38,229 nucleotides of DNA from a virus, in the IMG/VR virus record IMGVR_UViG_3300044641_002006, positions 1-38,229 of that record; one strand, written 5' to 3'. This document shows positions 9,351 through 17,343 of the stretch, in pieces. Both the position numbers and the translations under genes were made by a program. The notes under the pieces were generated by a model. It saw only the letters and a list, made by a program, of their open reading frames with translations, was not told the origin of the DNA and searched no databases. The stretch's first letter is position 1; each line of letters opens with the position of its first letter.

Positions 9351-10097
9351 TCACCAGAGAGAAAGCACGGTCGCGTTACGCACGCGCATCCTAACGCGAT
9401 GCATAGCTTGAAAGACCCCAGCAGGCTGCTGGTAGACGCTTCCGTCGGTCGTCATGTTCTGGCTGTTCTGCCGCACCTTGATGCGTAGCGATGCGGTATG
9501 CCACCCCGGCGTCAAGTCTTTCACGCTGAAGTGAAGGTTCTGATAGCGGGCAAGCGTCGCCTCGTTGATGTTCCACGCAGTAATCGGCGTTCCACCGTAT
9601 GGAGATGGGAACATCGACATCGGGCAACGCCGCCTCATGCCTGCAATAGGGTTCACATCATCGTCCAGGTACAAGTCGGTGATGATGTCCGGACCAGGGA
9701 TGTCCGTCGCAGGGTCTTGCGTGATGCCCTCTCGCGTGCGCCACCACGACATGTGGTAGCCGATGTTCACCACGGTCACCGACGCAGGCTCGCGCTGGTA
9801 CCAAGTGATGCACGCTCCCGGCACGTTGCGCTGCTTGTCGCCAGCGCCCCATACCTGCTCGATGAAGTCCTGCGACTGGAGTAGTCCAGAGCTTTGCGCG
9901 AACGCCACGTCAAGCGGACGCAGCATCCCGTTGAACACGAAGAACAGCGGGCTAAAGTTCGTCAGCGCCTCCAGCTTGCCGTTGCTCACCTCGTAGACGC
10001 TCTCGCCTGCACCGGACGAGTAGAAGTCTCGGTTGAGCTGGTCAGCATCCAGCGTGGTGCCGTTCGCAGGGACGTAGGGCAGGGTGACGGTGGGCAT
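9351..10097 (-). CDS. Virion accessory protein (collar/fibre-like), 248 aa
   Basis: No family recognised. The sequence is beta-rich, without membrane segments. The N-terminus reads like an attachment segment (LDADQLNRDFY then VYEVSNGKLEAL). The C-terminal third has alternating hydrophobic strands, including GWHTASLRIKVRQ and HRVRMRVRNATVLSL, resembling a jelly-roll-type sheet. The same layout appears in the preceding 517-aa protein, so the two may be related accessory parts of the collar or tail. The ATG at 10097 follows AGGAG 7 nt upstream and lies directly after the stop of the 517-aa gene, consistent with co-translation. Function is inferred only from position among tail genes. Confidence 0.78.
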   Translation of the reverse strand: MPTVTLPYVPANGTTLDADQLNRDFYSSGAGESVYEVSNGKLEALTNFSPLFFVFNGMLRPLDVAFAQSSGLLQSQDFIEQVWGAGDKQRNVPGACITWYQREPASVTVVNIGYHMSWWRTREGITQDPATDIPGPDIITDLYLDDDVNPIAGMRRRCPMSMFPSPYGGTPITAWNINEATLARYQNLHFSVKDLTPGWHTASLRIKVRQNSQNMTTDGSVYQQPAGVFQAMHRVRMRVRNATVLSLW

Positions 10098-11651
10098 CTA
10101 TCGCTCCTGAATCCATGCGCTGAGGAAGCCGCCGTTGGTCTTCAAGCTGGTCACGCCAGCGCAGTTTCCTCGCCATCCAGCAACGGACACCTCAATATAC
10201 GAGATGGTGTTGGTGCCGATGTCTGCCATGAGCGCAGCCGTGTCCACCGCAAGAAACAGCGGTACGTCCTCGTAGGCTACGTCCGTGTCCGCTTTCGGCG
10301 TCACGCCACCTGGTCCGCTCAGGTAGAACGCGTCGTTGGTGCAGTAGACCTCGGTAAGTCCACCCATCACGTTGTGGAAGGCGGCACCATCCCAAATACG
10401 GATGGTGAAACACCCCATCACGGACGTGCGAAGGACTGCAAGCGTCTGCTGGATGTCCCACAAGTGGACGTTCGCCATGACAATGAGCCAGCCCTGCGTC
10501 GTGTTCAGATCCCACCCTGCACCACCGTTGTCCACGCGCAGGTACGTGCCGCTTCCTGTACGCACAGGCTCCCACGCCGTGTCGTTGTCGTAGCTGTCGT
10601 AGATCTGCGTGTACGTCCTCGGGTCGTTATCGCTAATCGACTTGAGGTCGAACGTGTTGACCGCACGCGGAAGGTGGGTACGGCGAAGAGCGCCACGCTC
10701 GACGTTCTGGCTCAGAAGCGTGTTCATCCGGCTGGCGATGACCGACAAGCGGTTCGTGAACAAGCTCGCCTGCGACAGCGTCTCGTTCTCTGCGAATGCG
10801 TTGACGCCGCTTGCAGCCAAGGTGGAAACCGTGTCCCCGTAGGCGTTGCAGGCCAGAACGAAGAGCTGCTTGTTGTACAAGCGGACCTCGCTGCCGATAC
10901 CAGCAGCGCCAGTCGACGGCTCGTTGTCAAGGTTACCGTCTCCCTGAGGCAGACGACGAGCGACGATCTCGATGAGGTGGTCACCTTCGACCACGGGTGC
11001 GGCATAGGTCAAGCGCACGGGCTTGGCTGCACCACCGATACCCTCGCAGTTCTGCACATGACGGACGTGACGAAAGTCGTAGTTGTCGGAAGAGGCTGTG
11101 GCCTTGTACAGCATCTGGTGAGACGGGTCAGGGAAGATGCTTGACCCAGTAATCGTCTCGTTGATGATGGCCCCGTCGATACGGATGGCGAACTGCACGC
11201 GCGCCTCGTCCGTAGACGGTGCCGTAGGCGATGCCAGCGTAGAGCCCGTTCCCTTGAACGTGGCGTACTGCGTCATGCCGACGATCCAGAGAACATCCTC
11301 CCCGGTCGTGATGTTCAGCGTCAACGCGCTGACGCTCTGCCATGCGATGCTGTAGTCGATGACCGTGCCGTTCTTGAACCACCCGTCAGCCGTTACAGGC
11401 GTAACGCTTGACCCAAAGCCGGGGTTCTGCGCGCCTGCGTTGAGCCACTTGTTGGTGTAGGCAGCCTTGTCGTAGGACCACACGTTGTCCGCGACGTAGA
11501 CCTTGGCGATGTCGAACGCGCCACCGTCGATGTCCTGCTCGTTGATGCGACCGTAGACCTTTTCTGCGATGGGCTGGTACGTCTTGTCGAGCCACGCAGG
11601 GTCAACAATCTCAGCACCCTTGAACGCTCTGGGAGGAAAGACGGTAGACAT
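10098..11651 (-). CDS. Virion protein, possible tail spike/fibre-like, 517 aa
   Basis: No named family recognised. Soluble, beta-rich, many aromatic and Asn/Thr/Gly residues, no signal peptide. The N-terminal 50 residues (IVDPAWLDKTYQ, then GRINEQDIDGGAFD) resemble in layout the N-terminus of the downstream 248-aa protein. Around residues 225-270 the GDHLIEIVARR and SEVRLYNKQLFVLA strands match the C-terminal strand pattern of that protein. The remaining half (about 300-517) may hold a separate ligand-binding or trimerisation domain. It lies between the nozzle-like protein and the 248-aa protein, so a tail-associated receptor-binding or collar role is plausible but unproven. Confidence 0.78.
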   Translation of the reverse strand: MSTVFPPRAFKGAEIVDPAWLDKTYQPIAEKVYGRINEQDIDGGAFDIAKVYVADNVWSYDKAAYTNKWLNAGAQNPGFGSSVTPVTADGWFKNGTVIDYSIAWQSVSALTLNITTGEDVLWIVGMTQYATFKGTGSTLASPTAPSTDEARVQFAIRIDGAIINETITGSSIFPDPSHQMLYKATASSDNYDFRHVRHVQNCEGIGGAAKPVRLTYAAPVVEGDHLIEIVARRLPQGDGNLDNEPSTGAAGIGSEVRLYNKQLFVLACNAYGDTVSTLAASGVNAFAENETLSQASLFTNRLSVIASRMNTLLSQNVERGALRRTHLPRAVNTFDLKSISDNDPRTYTQIYDSYDNDTAWEPVRTGSGTYLRVDNGGAGWDLNTTQGWLIVMANVHLWDIQQTLAVLRTSVMGCFTIRIWDGAAFHNVMGGLTEVYCTNDAFYLSGPGGVTPKADTDVAYEDVPLFLAVDTAALMADIGTNTISYIEVSVAGWRGNCAGVTSLKTNGGFLSAWIQER

Positions 11652-11653
11652 GC

Positions 11654-13750
11654 TCAGCCTCGGCTAATGCGAGCGCCACGGTCAGCGGCGACAACGCCGT
11701 CGAACGCAAAGGCCGCGATGTTGATGTACTCTGCGTCGCTCGGCGTACTTACAAGCTCGAACGCGAAGCTGTCCACACTACGAAGCTGCATGTCGAACCG
11801 CTTCCAGTAGAGGCGCGGGCTCGCAGTCTTGGCCGTACCCAGCACGCTGGTTGAGAACACCGCAGCCCTGTCGTCGGCCACCAGCGTCAGTTCCCCGGTC
11901 GCAATGACCTCGTCCCAGCGCCCGTTGCGGTAGCAGTTGACCTGCACCGTGGCGCTGCTGCTTTCAAGGAAGCCGACGTAGAGCGTCGCAGCGTTGAACC
12001 TGGTCAGGCCAGCACCGTCGATCTTCAGCCAGCGGCTCTTGTAGACGTACTGGGTGATGGGCGACTGGTACGTGCGGTTCTCATGGTCGAGTACCACTAG
12101 TGCCTGTCCCGTTCCTTCAGTCGTATGCGACGCCCCGATGACGTAGTCGCGCACATCCCTGGTCGCGCAGAGGCTGTTGTACAGCAGGTTGTGCCGCTGC
12201 TCGCGCCATCCCTCACCATCCCAACAAAGCAGCAGGTTCGGGGAGGACTGCCCTGCCTCGGTCACGGCACAGATGTACTCGCGCGTGACCTTGTTGTAGA
12301 CCGCAACGCTACGCGATGCTCGCTGCCACGCAAGCCTGCGGATGGTCGGTTCGATGGCGTCGCTCAGCAGTCTGACGTTGTCGCCGTCGTAGCCGTAGAA
12401 GCCGTCGCGACCAAGCCAGACGAGCATGCCTGATGCCGTAGCTGCGATGCTCGACGGAGCCACGCACCCGATGCCGTTCGTCAGCGGGTACGAGAAGAGG
12501 TTCCCGCTCGTCTCCTCGATGAGGTAGACGTTGCGCTCGGTGAACGCCAGCAGTTTCCCGGCGAACGCCGCGAGGCCCGTCACCTCGCTGCCGTTCGGGT
12601 CTGGGTAGATGTACTTCTCCGGTCGGAACGAGCCAGGGAAGCCGGGGTCGCTAATCCACACAATGCCTTGGTTCGCCGTCGTGTTGCCGATGGCGAGACC
12701 ACCCTGCCACGGGCACATCACCTTGAACGTTGGCACCGTGATGTAGTCGGTCGCAGGCACGCCAAGCAGACCGTCAGGCACCTCGTCGGGCCACGATGTC
12801 GTCTCGTTGTCGGGGATGCGGCACAGAAGACGCGGCGTGCTCGGGAAGTGCAGCGTATCCTGCGAGCGGAACAAGAGGCGGGCGACCGTGCCCTCTGGTC
12901 CGACCGAGATGTTGTCTACCCAGAACTGCCGCGTGATGTCGTCGGCATCAACAGCGTTGACGCCAAGGTCGTAGACGACTTCCTTCTTGGAGGAGACGCT
13001 TTCAACGTACATCGGTCGCGTCTGCTCTTGATGGACGCGGACGGAACCTTCTGCCGAGAGCTTGCTGCGGTTGCCGAAGCAGTCCTCGTACTGCACGTAA
13101 TAGTTCCAGTTCCCGGCCAGCAAAAGCTGGATAGCCGCGTCGTTGGCGTCGGCCTGCTCAGGTACGGCAGCAGTCATACTGCTCGACAGCGTGCCGATAC
13201 CACCTGGATGCGCGTACCCGTTGGAGTTCTGGGCACGGTTGAGGTTGTCCGACTTGACCTGCGGACCAAGCACCGTTGGCGCACCAGGAGGACGGTCGTA
13301 GCCAAGCGTCATCAACAGCGGGTCGGTGCCAGCCTTCTGGTTCTTCCGGATGTAGCCATCATAGATGAGCGGACTGTCGTAGCCGTTCGTCCAGATGACG
13401 CGTCCACCCACCTCGCAGAACTGGTCTGGGTACTTGTAGTTCCCAGAGTTCGTCAGACCTTCGTGGAGCTTTGTCCACGTCGATGCCGCCCAGCAAGTCT
13501 GCTCGTACACAGCGCTCCCGACGCGCACCATGAGGATGTCGCGCGTGCCGTTGTCGAGCAGGGAGTGGAACACGCCATAGAGGCGACCGCTCCATTCTGC
13601 ATTGAGGTACGGGCAAGGACCGCGCACAGCCGCGAGGGTGCCGTCAGGCGAGTGCTGGAGGTTCACGATCTGAAACGCGAACGCGTCCGGTGCATACGTC
13701 TTGTTGCTTTCGATAGTCGGAAGACCGACTACCTCGCGGCTGTACGGCAT
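11654..13750 (-). CDS. Probable tail nozzle / stabilisation protein (beta-propeller-like), 698 aa
   Basis: Long soluble beta-rich protein with repeated propeller-type blades, for example YGVFHSLLDNGTRDILMVRV, GGRVIWTNGYDSPLIYDGY, AGKLLAFTERNVYLIEE and VWLGRDGFYGYDG. The opening pattern (N-terminal VNLQHSPDGTLAAVRGP) and this propeller arrangement are typical of the tail nozzle or packaged-DNA stabilisation proteins of P22-like and T7-like phages. It follows the adaptor-like protein and the 111-aa protein, the normal order for building a short tail below the portal. The ATG at 13750 is preceded by AGGGGAG. The family assignment is from pattern recognition; a phage neck protein of unknown class is the alternative. 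Confidence 0.8.
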   Translation of the reverse strand: MPYSREVVGLPTIESNKTYAPDAFAFQIVNLQHSPDGTLAAVRGPCPYLNAEWSGRLYGVFHSLLDNGTRDILMVRVGSAVYEQTCWAASTWTKLHEGLTNSGNYKYPDQFCEVGGRVIWTNGYDSPLIYDGYIRKNQKAGTDPLLMTLGYDRPPGAPTVLGPQVKSDNLNRAQNSNGYAHPGGIGTLSSSMTAAVPEQADANDAAIQLLLAGNWNYYVQYEDCFGNRSKLSAEGSVRVHQEQTRPMYVESVSSKKEVVYDLGVNAVDADDITRQFWVDNISVGPEGTVARLLFRSQDTLHFPSTPRLLCRIPDNETTSWPDEVPDGLLGVPATDYITVPTFKVMCPWQGGLAIGNTTANQGIVWISDPGFPGSFRPEKYIYPDPNGSEVTGLAAFAGKLLAFTERNVYLIEETSGNLFSYPLTNGIGCVAPSSIAATASGMLVWLGRDGFYGYDGDNVRLLSDAIEPTIRRLAWQRASRSVAVYNKVTREYICAVTEAGQSSPNLLLCWDGEGWREQRHNLLYNSLCATRDVRDYVIGASHTTEGTGQALVVLDHENRTYQSPITQYVYKSRWLKIDGAGLTRFNAATLYVGFLESSSATVQVNCYRNGRWDEVIATGELTLVADDRAAVFSTSVLGTAKTASPRLYWKRFDMQLRSVDSFAFELVSTPSDAEYINIAAFAFDGVVAADRGARISRG

Positions 13751-13753
13751 GTC

Positions 13754-14089
13754 CTAGACTCCCCTGCGCGCGCGCTTGCTCTCCTGCACCGCAGGGATGG
13801 CGTCGATGATGGCCTCGACATCCATCGGCGCAGACAGCTCCACCTTGGTCGCGTCAGGCCAAAGCAGCTCGTCCACGGACAGCGGGTGCCAGTGCGAGCG
13901 GTCGCTCCACTGGTCGCCAGAGGCGATGCGGTAGGCGTTGCGAAAGCCGCTGGTGATGACCGCAGACCAGCCTTCAGGCCCGTTGCCGACCTTGACGCCG
14001 ATGACGGTGCCGAACTCCTTCTCTCCGCTCGGCCATGCGCTGACGAACACGTCGCCAACGTCGGGCTTCTCGTACTTCTGAGGGGGCAT
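13754..14089 (-). CDS. Small tail-region protein, 111 aa
   Basis: The frame is open further upstream to 14170, but that would overlap the adaptor-like gene. The ATG at 14089 has AGGAG 7 nt upstream and lies just beyond the upstream stop at 14104, so I choose it. The protein starts MPPQKYEKPDVGDVFVSAWPS and has a compact N-terminal beta section (about 10-65) with GTVIGV and WSAVITSGF strands, then an acidic middle and a basic C-terminus (KRARRG). The N-terminal half resembles a small barrel such as an SH3-like fold, but I do not recognise a family. Position between adaptor and nozzle suggests a head-tail junction part or an assembly factor. Confidence 0.78.
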   Translation of the reverse strand: MPPQKYEKPDVGDVFVSAWPSGEKEFGTVIGVKVGNGPEGWSAVITSGFRNAYRIASGDQWSDRSHWHPLSVDELLWPDATKVELSAPMDVEAIIDAIPAVQESKRARRGV

Positions 14090-14103
14090 GTGCTTCTCCT
14101 GTC

Positions 14104-15549
14104 CTAGCTGGTGAAGGTACCGAAACGCAGCCCAGCGAATCTGCGGCTCGGGTAGTTCTGAACGAACCACGGAAGACCAGGGACGATGCGCGCAGGGTTC
14201 GCGTACTGCGCCTTGATCTTGGGGAGGTGCATCGTGAGGTAACGCTGGAGGTGCGTATCAGCGTCGGTCTGCTGACGGTCCATCAGCGACAGGTAGTAGA
14301 GGCCCAGCTCGATGAGGGCGTCGTGGCAGTCCGGATGGATGGGCGGCACATCCTGGTCGTTGACCATCTTCTTCGGGCGGCGGCGCACCCGCCAGTCCAT
14401 CTCGTACCGCTGGTCCTGCTGCGGGAAGTTCCTGTACGCGTAGTAGCCGTGGCTCTCTGGCAGGCGCACGGTGTAGTCGGGGATGACCGTACCGTCATCG
14501 ACGTAGGTGGTCTGCACGCCGTCAACGTCTCCCATCATTTGGAAGATGTTCGGAGCCTCAATGGTCGGGTGGGCAGGCGTCGCCCCGGTGACGGAGCGCC
14601 GACGGTACAGCCGCTTGTAGATGCCGCTGTGGCCGTACCGCAGGGTGGTGTTGTCCCCGAAGTTGAGCTGCCAGTCAATCTCAGGCAGCGTCAGGTTGAC
14701 GCGTGCCCCGGTGACGGTGGCGACCGCAGAGATGGGCGACGGTGCCGACTCCCACAGCGGACGGAACCGACCGAAGGCAGACTGGCGCTCGTCGTCACGG
14801 TAGCCCCAGCAGTAGGTGAAGCAGTACTCAAAGCTGCCGATAGGCTCAGGGCCAACCCAGCTATTCTGCTCGCCGGATGCGACCAAGGGAGCCTTGACGG
14901 GGGCGTCGAGGACGTAGTGGCGGCTGCGAGCCACGTACTGCGGGCGTCCGGTCACGCTGCCACGGATGTTGTCGTGCTCCATGTAGCTGGAGTACGCCTC
15001 AGGCAGCGGGAGGATCTGGTTGATCTGCGGGTCGTGGATCTGCCCGTAGACCACCTCCATCACGTCGTCGGTGAAGAACATCTCAGGCTGGCTCAGCCGG
15101 AAGTTCGTCCCGGTGAAGCTGCCGATGGCAGTCTGGATGGGGCGGTCGAGCGACACTAGGTAGTGGTTGTTGTAGGTGCCCACGATCTTGTGCTGCCAGA
15201 ACTCGCGGCACTTGCGCCGATGCCAGTTGCCTTTCGAGTCTTGAAACTCAATGTCGTAGACGCCATCCCACGTCCCATCCACAGTCGGGTTCAGCGTGCC
15301 GCTCAGGCCAAAGGTGAGGACGTAGGGGTCCGTCGTCGTGGTCACGCCGCGACCGAAGTCGCTCTGGGTGAAGTCCTTGTTGACGACGAGGTAGTCAATG
15401 TCGGGGATGATGGCGGCTGGAACGTCGCTCGCGAGCCTAGACAGCGCGAGGTTCAGTACGTCATCAAGCTCCGTCGAGAAGTTCTTGGTCGTGTCCGCAT
15501 TCCACGCACGGATGGTCAGCAGCCGACTGCGCCATTCACCCTTGTTCAT
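14104..15549 (-). CDS. Probable head-to-tail adaptor protein, 481 aa
   Basis: The N-terminus (about residues 8-50: RLLTIRAWNADTTKNFSTEL, then DDVLNLALSRLASDVP) and a C-terminal helix (about 415-445) resemble the helical parts of podovirus adaptor or gp4/gp11-type proteins, which bind beneath the portal. The middle is a long beta-rich insert. It is followed by the 111-aa protein and the nozzle-like protein, the usual order. The ATG at 15549 is preceded by TAGGAGG; the gene is the first after a strong hairpin. No membrane segments. It is much longer than the simplest adaptors (about 160-200 aa), so the insert may form an extra collar; that is inference. Confidence 0.72.
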   Translation of the reverse strand: MNKGEWRSRLLTIRAWNADTTKNFSTELDDVLNLALSRLASDVPAAIIPDIDYLVVNKDFTQSDFGRGVTTTTDPYVLTFGLSGTLNPTVDGTWDGVYDIEFQDSKGNWHRRKCREFWQHKIVGTYNNHYLVSLDRPIQTAIGSFTGTNFRLSQPEMFFTDDVMEVVYGQIHDPQINQILPLPEAYSSYMEHDNIRGSVTGRPQYVARSRHYVLDAPVKAPLVASGEQNSWVGPEPIGSFEYCFTYCWGYRDDERQSAFGRFRPLWESAPSPISAVATVTGARVNLTLPEIDWQLNFGDNTTLRYGHSGIYKRLYRRRSVTGATPAHPTIEAPNIFQMMGDVDGVQTTYVDDGTVIPDYTVRLPESHGYYAYRNFPQQDQRYEMDWRVRRRPKKMVNDQDVPPIHPDCHDALIELGLYYLSLMDRQQTDADTHLQRYLTMHLPKIKAQYANPARIVPGLPWFVQNYPSRRFAGLRFGTFTS

Positions 15550-15568
15550 GCGAACCTCCTAAGCCAAA

Positions 15569-15599
15569 GGGCACCGTAAGCATGTAGCCTACGGTGCCC
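15569..15599 (-). terminator. Hairpin between capsid and tail blocks, partial terminator candidate
   Basis: Perfect 10-bp arms at 15569-15578 and 15590-15599 (GGGCACCGTA / TACGGTGCCC) with an 11-nt loop; on the minus-strand RNA the loop can extend the stem by three pairs to a five-base loop. Downstream on the minus strand the tract is only TTTGG, so full intrinsic termination is doubtful. It sits 19 nt after the stop of the 169-aa gene and just before the RBS of the adaptor-like gene. It could lower tail expression relative to capsid or protect mRNA ends. Confidence 0.65.
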
Positions 15600-15618
15600 C
15601 CGGTGTCGCCCCTAAGGA

Positions 15619-16128
15619 CTAGGGAACGCTGATGTACGCCGTGGTGGTCGAGCCAGCCGCGCCGTCGTCAGCGAGAGCGATGGCAATCGCGCCCGCAACC
15701 TCATCGGCGTTGGTCAAGGTCGCATTCTTCGTGCGGCCCGACGTAGCGTCGGTGATGAGCGTGGAGTCAGCGGTGACCGACCCGTCGCACAGGACCGTGC
15801 CAACACCCTCGCAGAGGATGAAGCCGTAGTGGCTGGCAAGGAACGCGCTGGCGGTCCCGTTCAGCGTGTACGACTGCGCGATGCCCAGGATCTTGTAGCG
15901 CGGGGCCTTGGCCGTGACGCACACGATGCCCGTACCAGCGGACACCGTGGTCGCCTTGCGCTGCACGACCGTCCCAAGCGGGAAGGACAGAGACGCCTCG
16001 GAGTTGAGGACGTAACGCCAGAAGCGCGTACCGTAGGTAGCGTCCTTGGTGACGACCTTGTAGCCCAGCTTGTAGAGGGCGGTCGGGCTGATGGCCGTGA
16101 CCGCATCTGCGGTAAACTCGGGAAGCAT
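15619..16128 (-). CDS. Small capsid-associated (decoration-like) protein, 169 aa
   Basis: It follows the capsid gene by 24 nt, with AGGAGG before ATG 16128. The protein is small, beta-rich and full of Thr, Ala, Val and Gly, without charged coiled coil: strands such as GTVVQRKATTVSAGTGIVCVT and ASHYGFILCEGVGTVLCDG are typical of head decoration or head-fibre proteins encoded right after the capsid gene. No membrane segment. The assignment rests on size, composition and position. A minor capsid or head-completion protein is the alternative. Confidence 0.72.
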   Translation of the reverse strand: MLPEFTADAVTAISPTALYKLGYKVVTKDATYGTRFWRYVLNSEASLSFPLGTVVQRKATTVSAGTGIVCVTAKAPRYKILGIAQSYTLNGTASAFLASHYGFILCEGVGTVLCDGSVTADSTLITDATSGRTKNATLTNADEVAGAIAIALADDGAAGSTTTAYISVP

Positions 16129-16152
16129 GATGATGACCTCCTAGCTAGTGGA

Positions 16153-17205
16153 TCAGGACGCGCCGCCGCTGAAGCAGCCGTGCGCGGGGAACTTGGTGAG
16201 GACCATCTGGTGGTGGAACTCGACCTTGGCCGTGACGGCATCCTGCTGAGCGATCTGGTCGGTGAAGTCCGAGATCGTCATCTTCTGGATGTAGACCAGC
16301 TCAAGGAAGTCCGTGTTGATCATGTAGCCAACACCAGCGTTCGCGGGGGACGTGAAGTCCGTCGCGAGGTTGATGAGGTTGCTGGCGTACACGCCGCCGA
16401 CACCGAGAACGTCCTGAACAAGGTTGCCCTTGTCGGTGTTGTTCGGAACCTGCGTGAGACGGACCAAGTCGAGCTTGGCGTCCACGTAGTTGCCGAAGGT
16501 GTCGTCGTCCATCACGATGATGTCCGGACCACCGTTGGGCTTGCCGCTGTACTGCGCGCACTGACGGTACAGCTTGCGGATCTTGCTGATGCCATCGGTC
16601 GCGAAGGACGTGATCGCCTGGTACTGGTTGAAGTGGAAGTCCGCAGCGGACTTGGCCACGTTCTGCACCGTGTCGGTCTGCGAGGCAGGCGCGGCGAAGT
16701 CGAGCAGACCGTTGGTCACGCCCGTGCCGATGCCAGCGGTGAACTGCCCGTTGAACGTGGTGAAGCCCGCAAGCTCAGAGCTGTCGATGGCGATGCCGCT
16801 CGACGCGCCCGTGAGGAGGTACTTCTCCATGTCGACCGCGAGGCCGTCCATCGTGACCTTGGGGTACTGCTCGATGAGCTTGATGGCTCCGAGCTTGCCC
16901 TTGTTCTGGAGGAGTTCCTTCTTCGGGATGTTGATCGGGAGAACAACACGGTGGAACTCGACCTGGTACTTCTTGCTCTTCTTGTACCGGGTCATGTCCA
17001 ACGTCTCGTCGCCGTTGAAGATACCCGTACCGCGAGCAGGGGAACCGCTCATGATCGGACGCTCGATGAGGGTACCACCGTCAGCGGTGATGCGGCCCTT
17101 CTTCTCAAGCGCACGGTAGGTGGGCACGTTCTGGAGGAACGCGCTGACGAGCGGGCCCTTCAGGTCCGCGAGGGTCGTGTTCAGAAGTTCAACAGAGACA
17201 GCCAT
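16153..17205 (-). CDS. Major capsid protein, HK97-fold type, 350 aa
   Basis: Length and layout fit the HK97-fold capsid family without a long N-terminal scaffold domain. An N-terminal helix region (about 1-35) is followed by an E-loop-like strand pair (about 40-90, with GTLIERPIMSGSPARGTG and KKYQVEFHRVVLPINIPKKE), a spine-like helical section around 180-215, and an A-domain-like section with DIIVMDDDTFGNYV (about 227-240). The C-terminus has YMINTDFLELVYIQ and VEFHHQMVLTKFPAHG, typical of capsid subunits that end with a receptor-facing sheet. It comes directly after the scaffold gene and before a decoration-like gene. The ATG at 17205 has GGAG upstream. Its mRNA leader carries a long hairpin and the 17-nt repeat. 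Confidence 0.9.
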   Translation of the reverse strand: MAVSVELLNTTLADLKGPLVSAFLQNVPTYRALEKKGRITADGGTLIERPIMSGSPARGTGIFNGDETLDMTRYKKSKKYQVEFHRVVLPINIPKKELLQNKGKLGAIKLIEQYPKVTMDGLAVDMEKYLLTGASSGIAIDSSELAGFTTFNGQFTAGIGTGVTNGLLDFAAPASQTDTVQNVAKSAADFHFNQYQAITSFATDGISKIRKLYRQCAQYSGKPNGGPDIIVMDDDTFGNYVDAKLDLVRLTQVPNNTDKGNLVQDVLGVGGVYASNLINLATDFTSPANAGVGYMINTDFLELVYIQKMTISDFTDQIAQQDAVTAKVEFHHQMVLTKFPAHGCFSGGAS

Positions 17206-17293
17206 GGTAGTAGGCTCCGTGGGTGAGGGAGAACGCTTGCTCGCCTTCCCTGTCCACGCGTCTCGGTCGTGCCTAATGGCCTACGACCCTGCG

Positions 17294-17330
17294 GTGGAGG
17301 GTGCATGCTAGCCGTAGCTACACCCTCCAC
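17294..17330 (-). other. Stable RNA hairpin in the capsid-gene leader
   Basis: Perfect 10-bp arms at 17294-17303 and 17321-17330 (GTGGAGGGTG / CACCCTCCAC). On the minus-strand RNA the loop itself folds into UAGC-UACG-GCUA, a stem closed by the very stable cUACGg tetraloop, leaving a 5-nt bulge on the 3' side. No U-tract follows, so it is not a standard terminator. It lies between scaffold and capsid genes, about 90 nt before the capsid start. It may stabilise the abundant capsid mRNA or mark a processing site (inference). Confidence 0.7.
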
Positions 17331-17343
17331 TTATTGTCAAGTC
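17327..17343 (-). promoter_or_regulatory. 17-nt element, minus-strand copy before the capsid gene
   Basis: Read on the minus strand this is GACTTGACAATAAGTGG, identical to the plus-strand sequence at 22565-22581. It contains a consensus -35 hexamer TTGACA, but no acceptable -10 lies 16-18 nt further on. It also has ACTT/AAGT ends six bases apart, a weak dyad. It overlaps the scaffold stop codon and the first arm of the following hairpin. A promoter or phage-regulator binding site is likely; which one is not decidable here. Confidence 0.6.

Noticed and set aside
12668-14107. 479-aa plus-strand open frame and similar ones at 9894, 15829 and 19126
   Set aside because: All lie antisense to well-supported virion genes and have arginine/valine-rich, motif-free products.
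14090-14170. Longer start for the 111-aa protein
   Set aside because: Would overlap the upstream gene by 67 nt, while ATG 14089 has a perfect RBS.
17206-17341. Classical promoter between scaffold and capsid
   Set aside because: TTGACA is present but the hexamer 17 nt downstream is CTACGG; no acceptable -10, so recorded only as a shared element.
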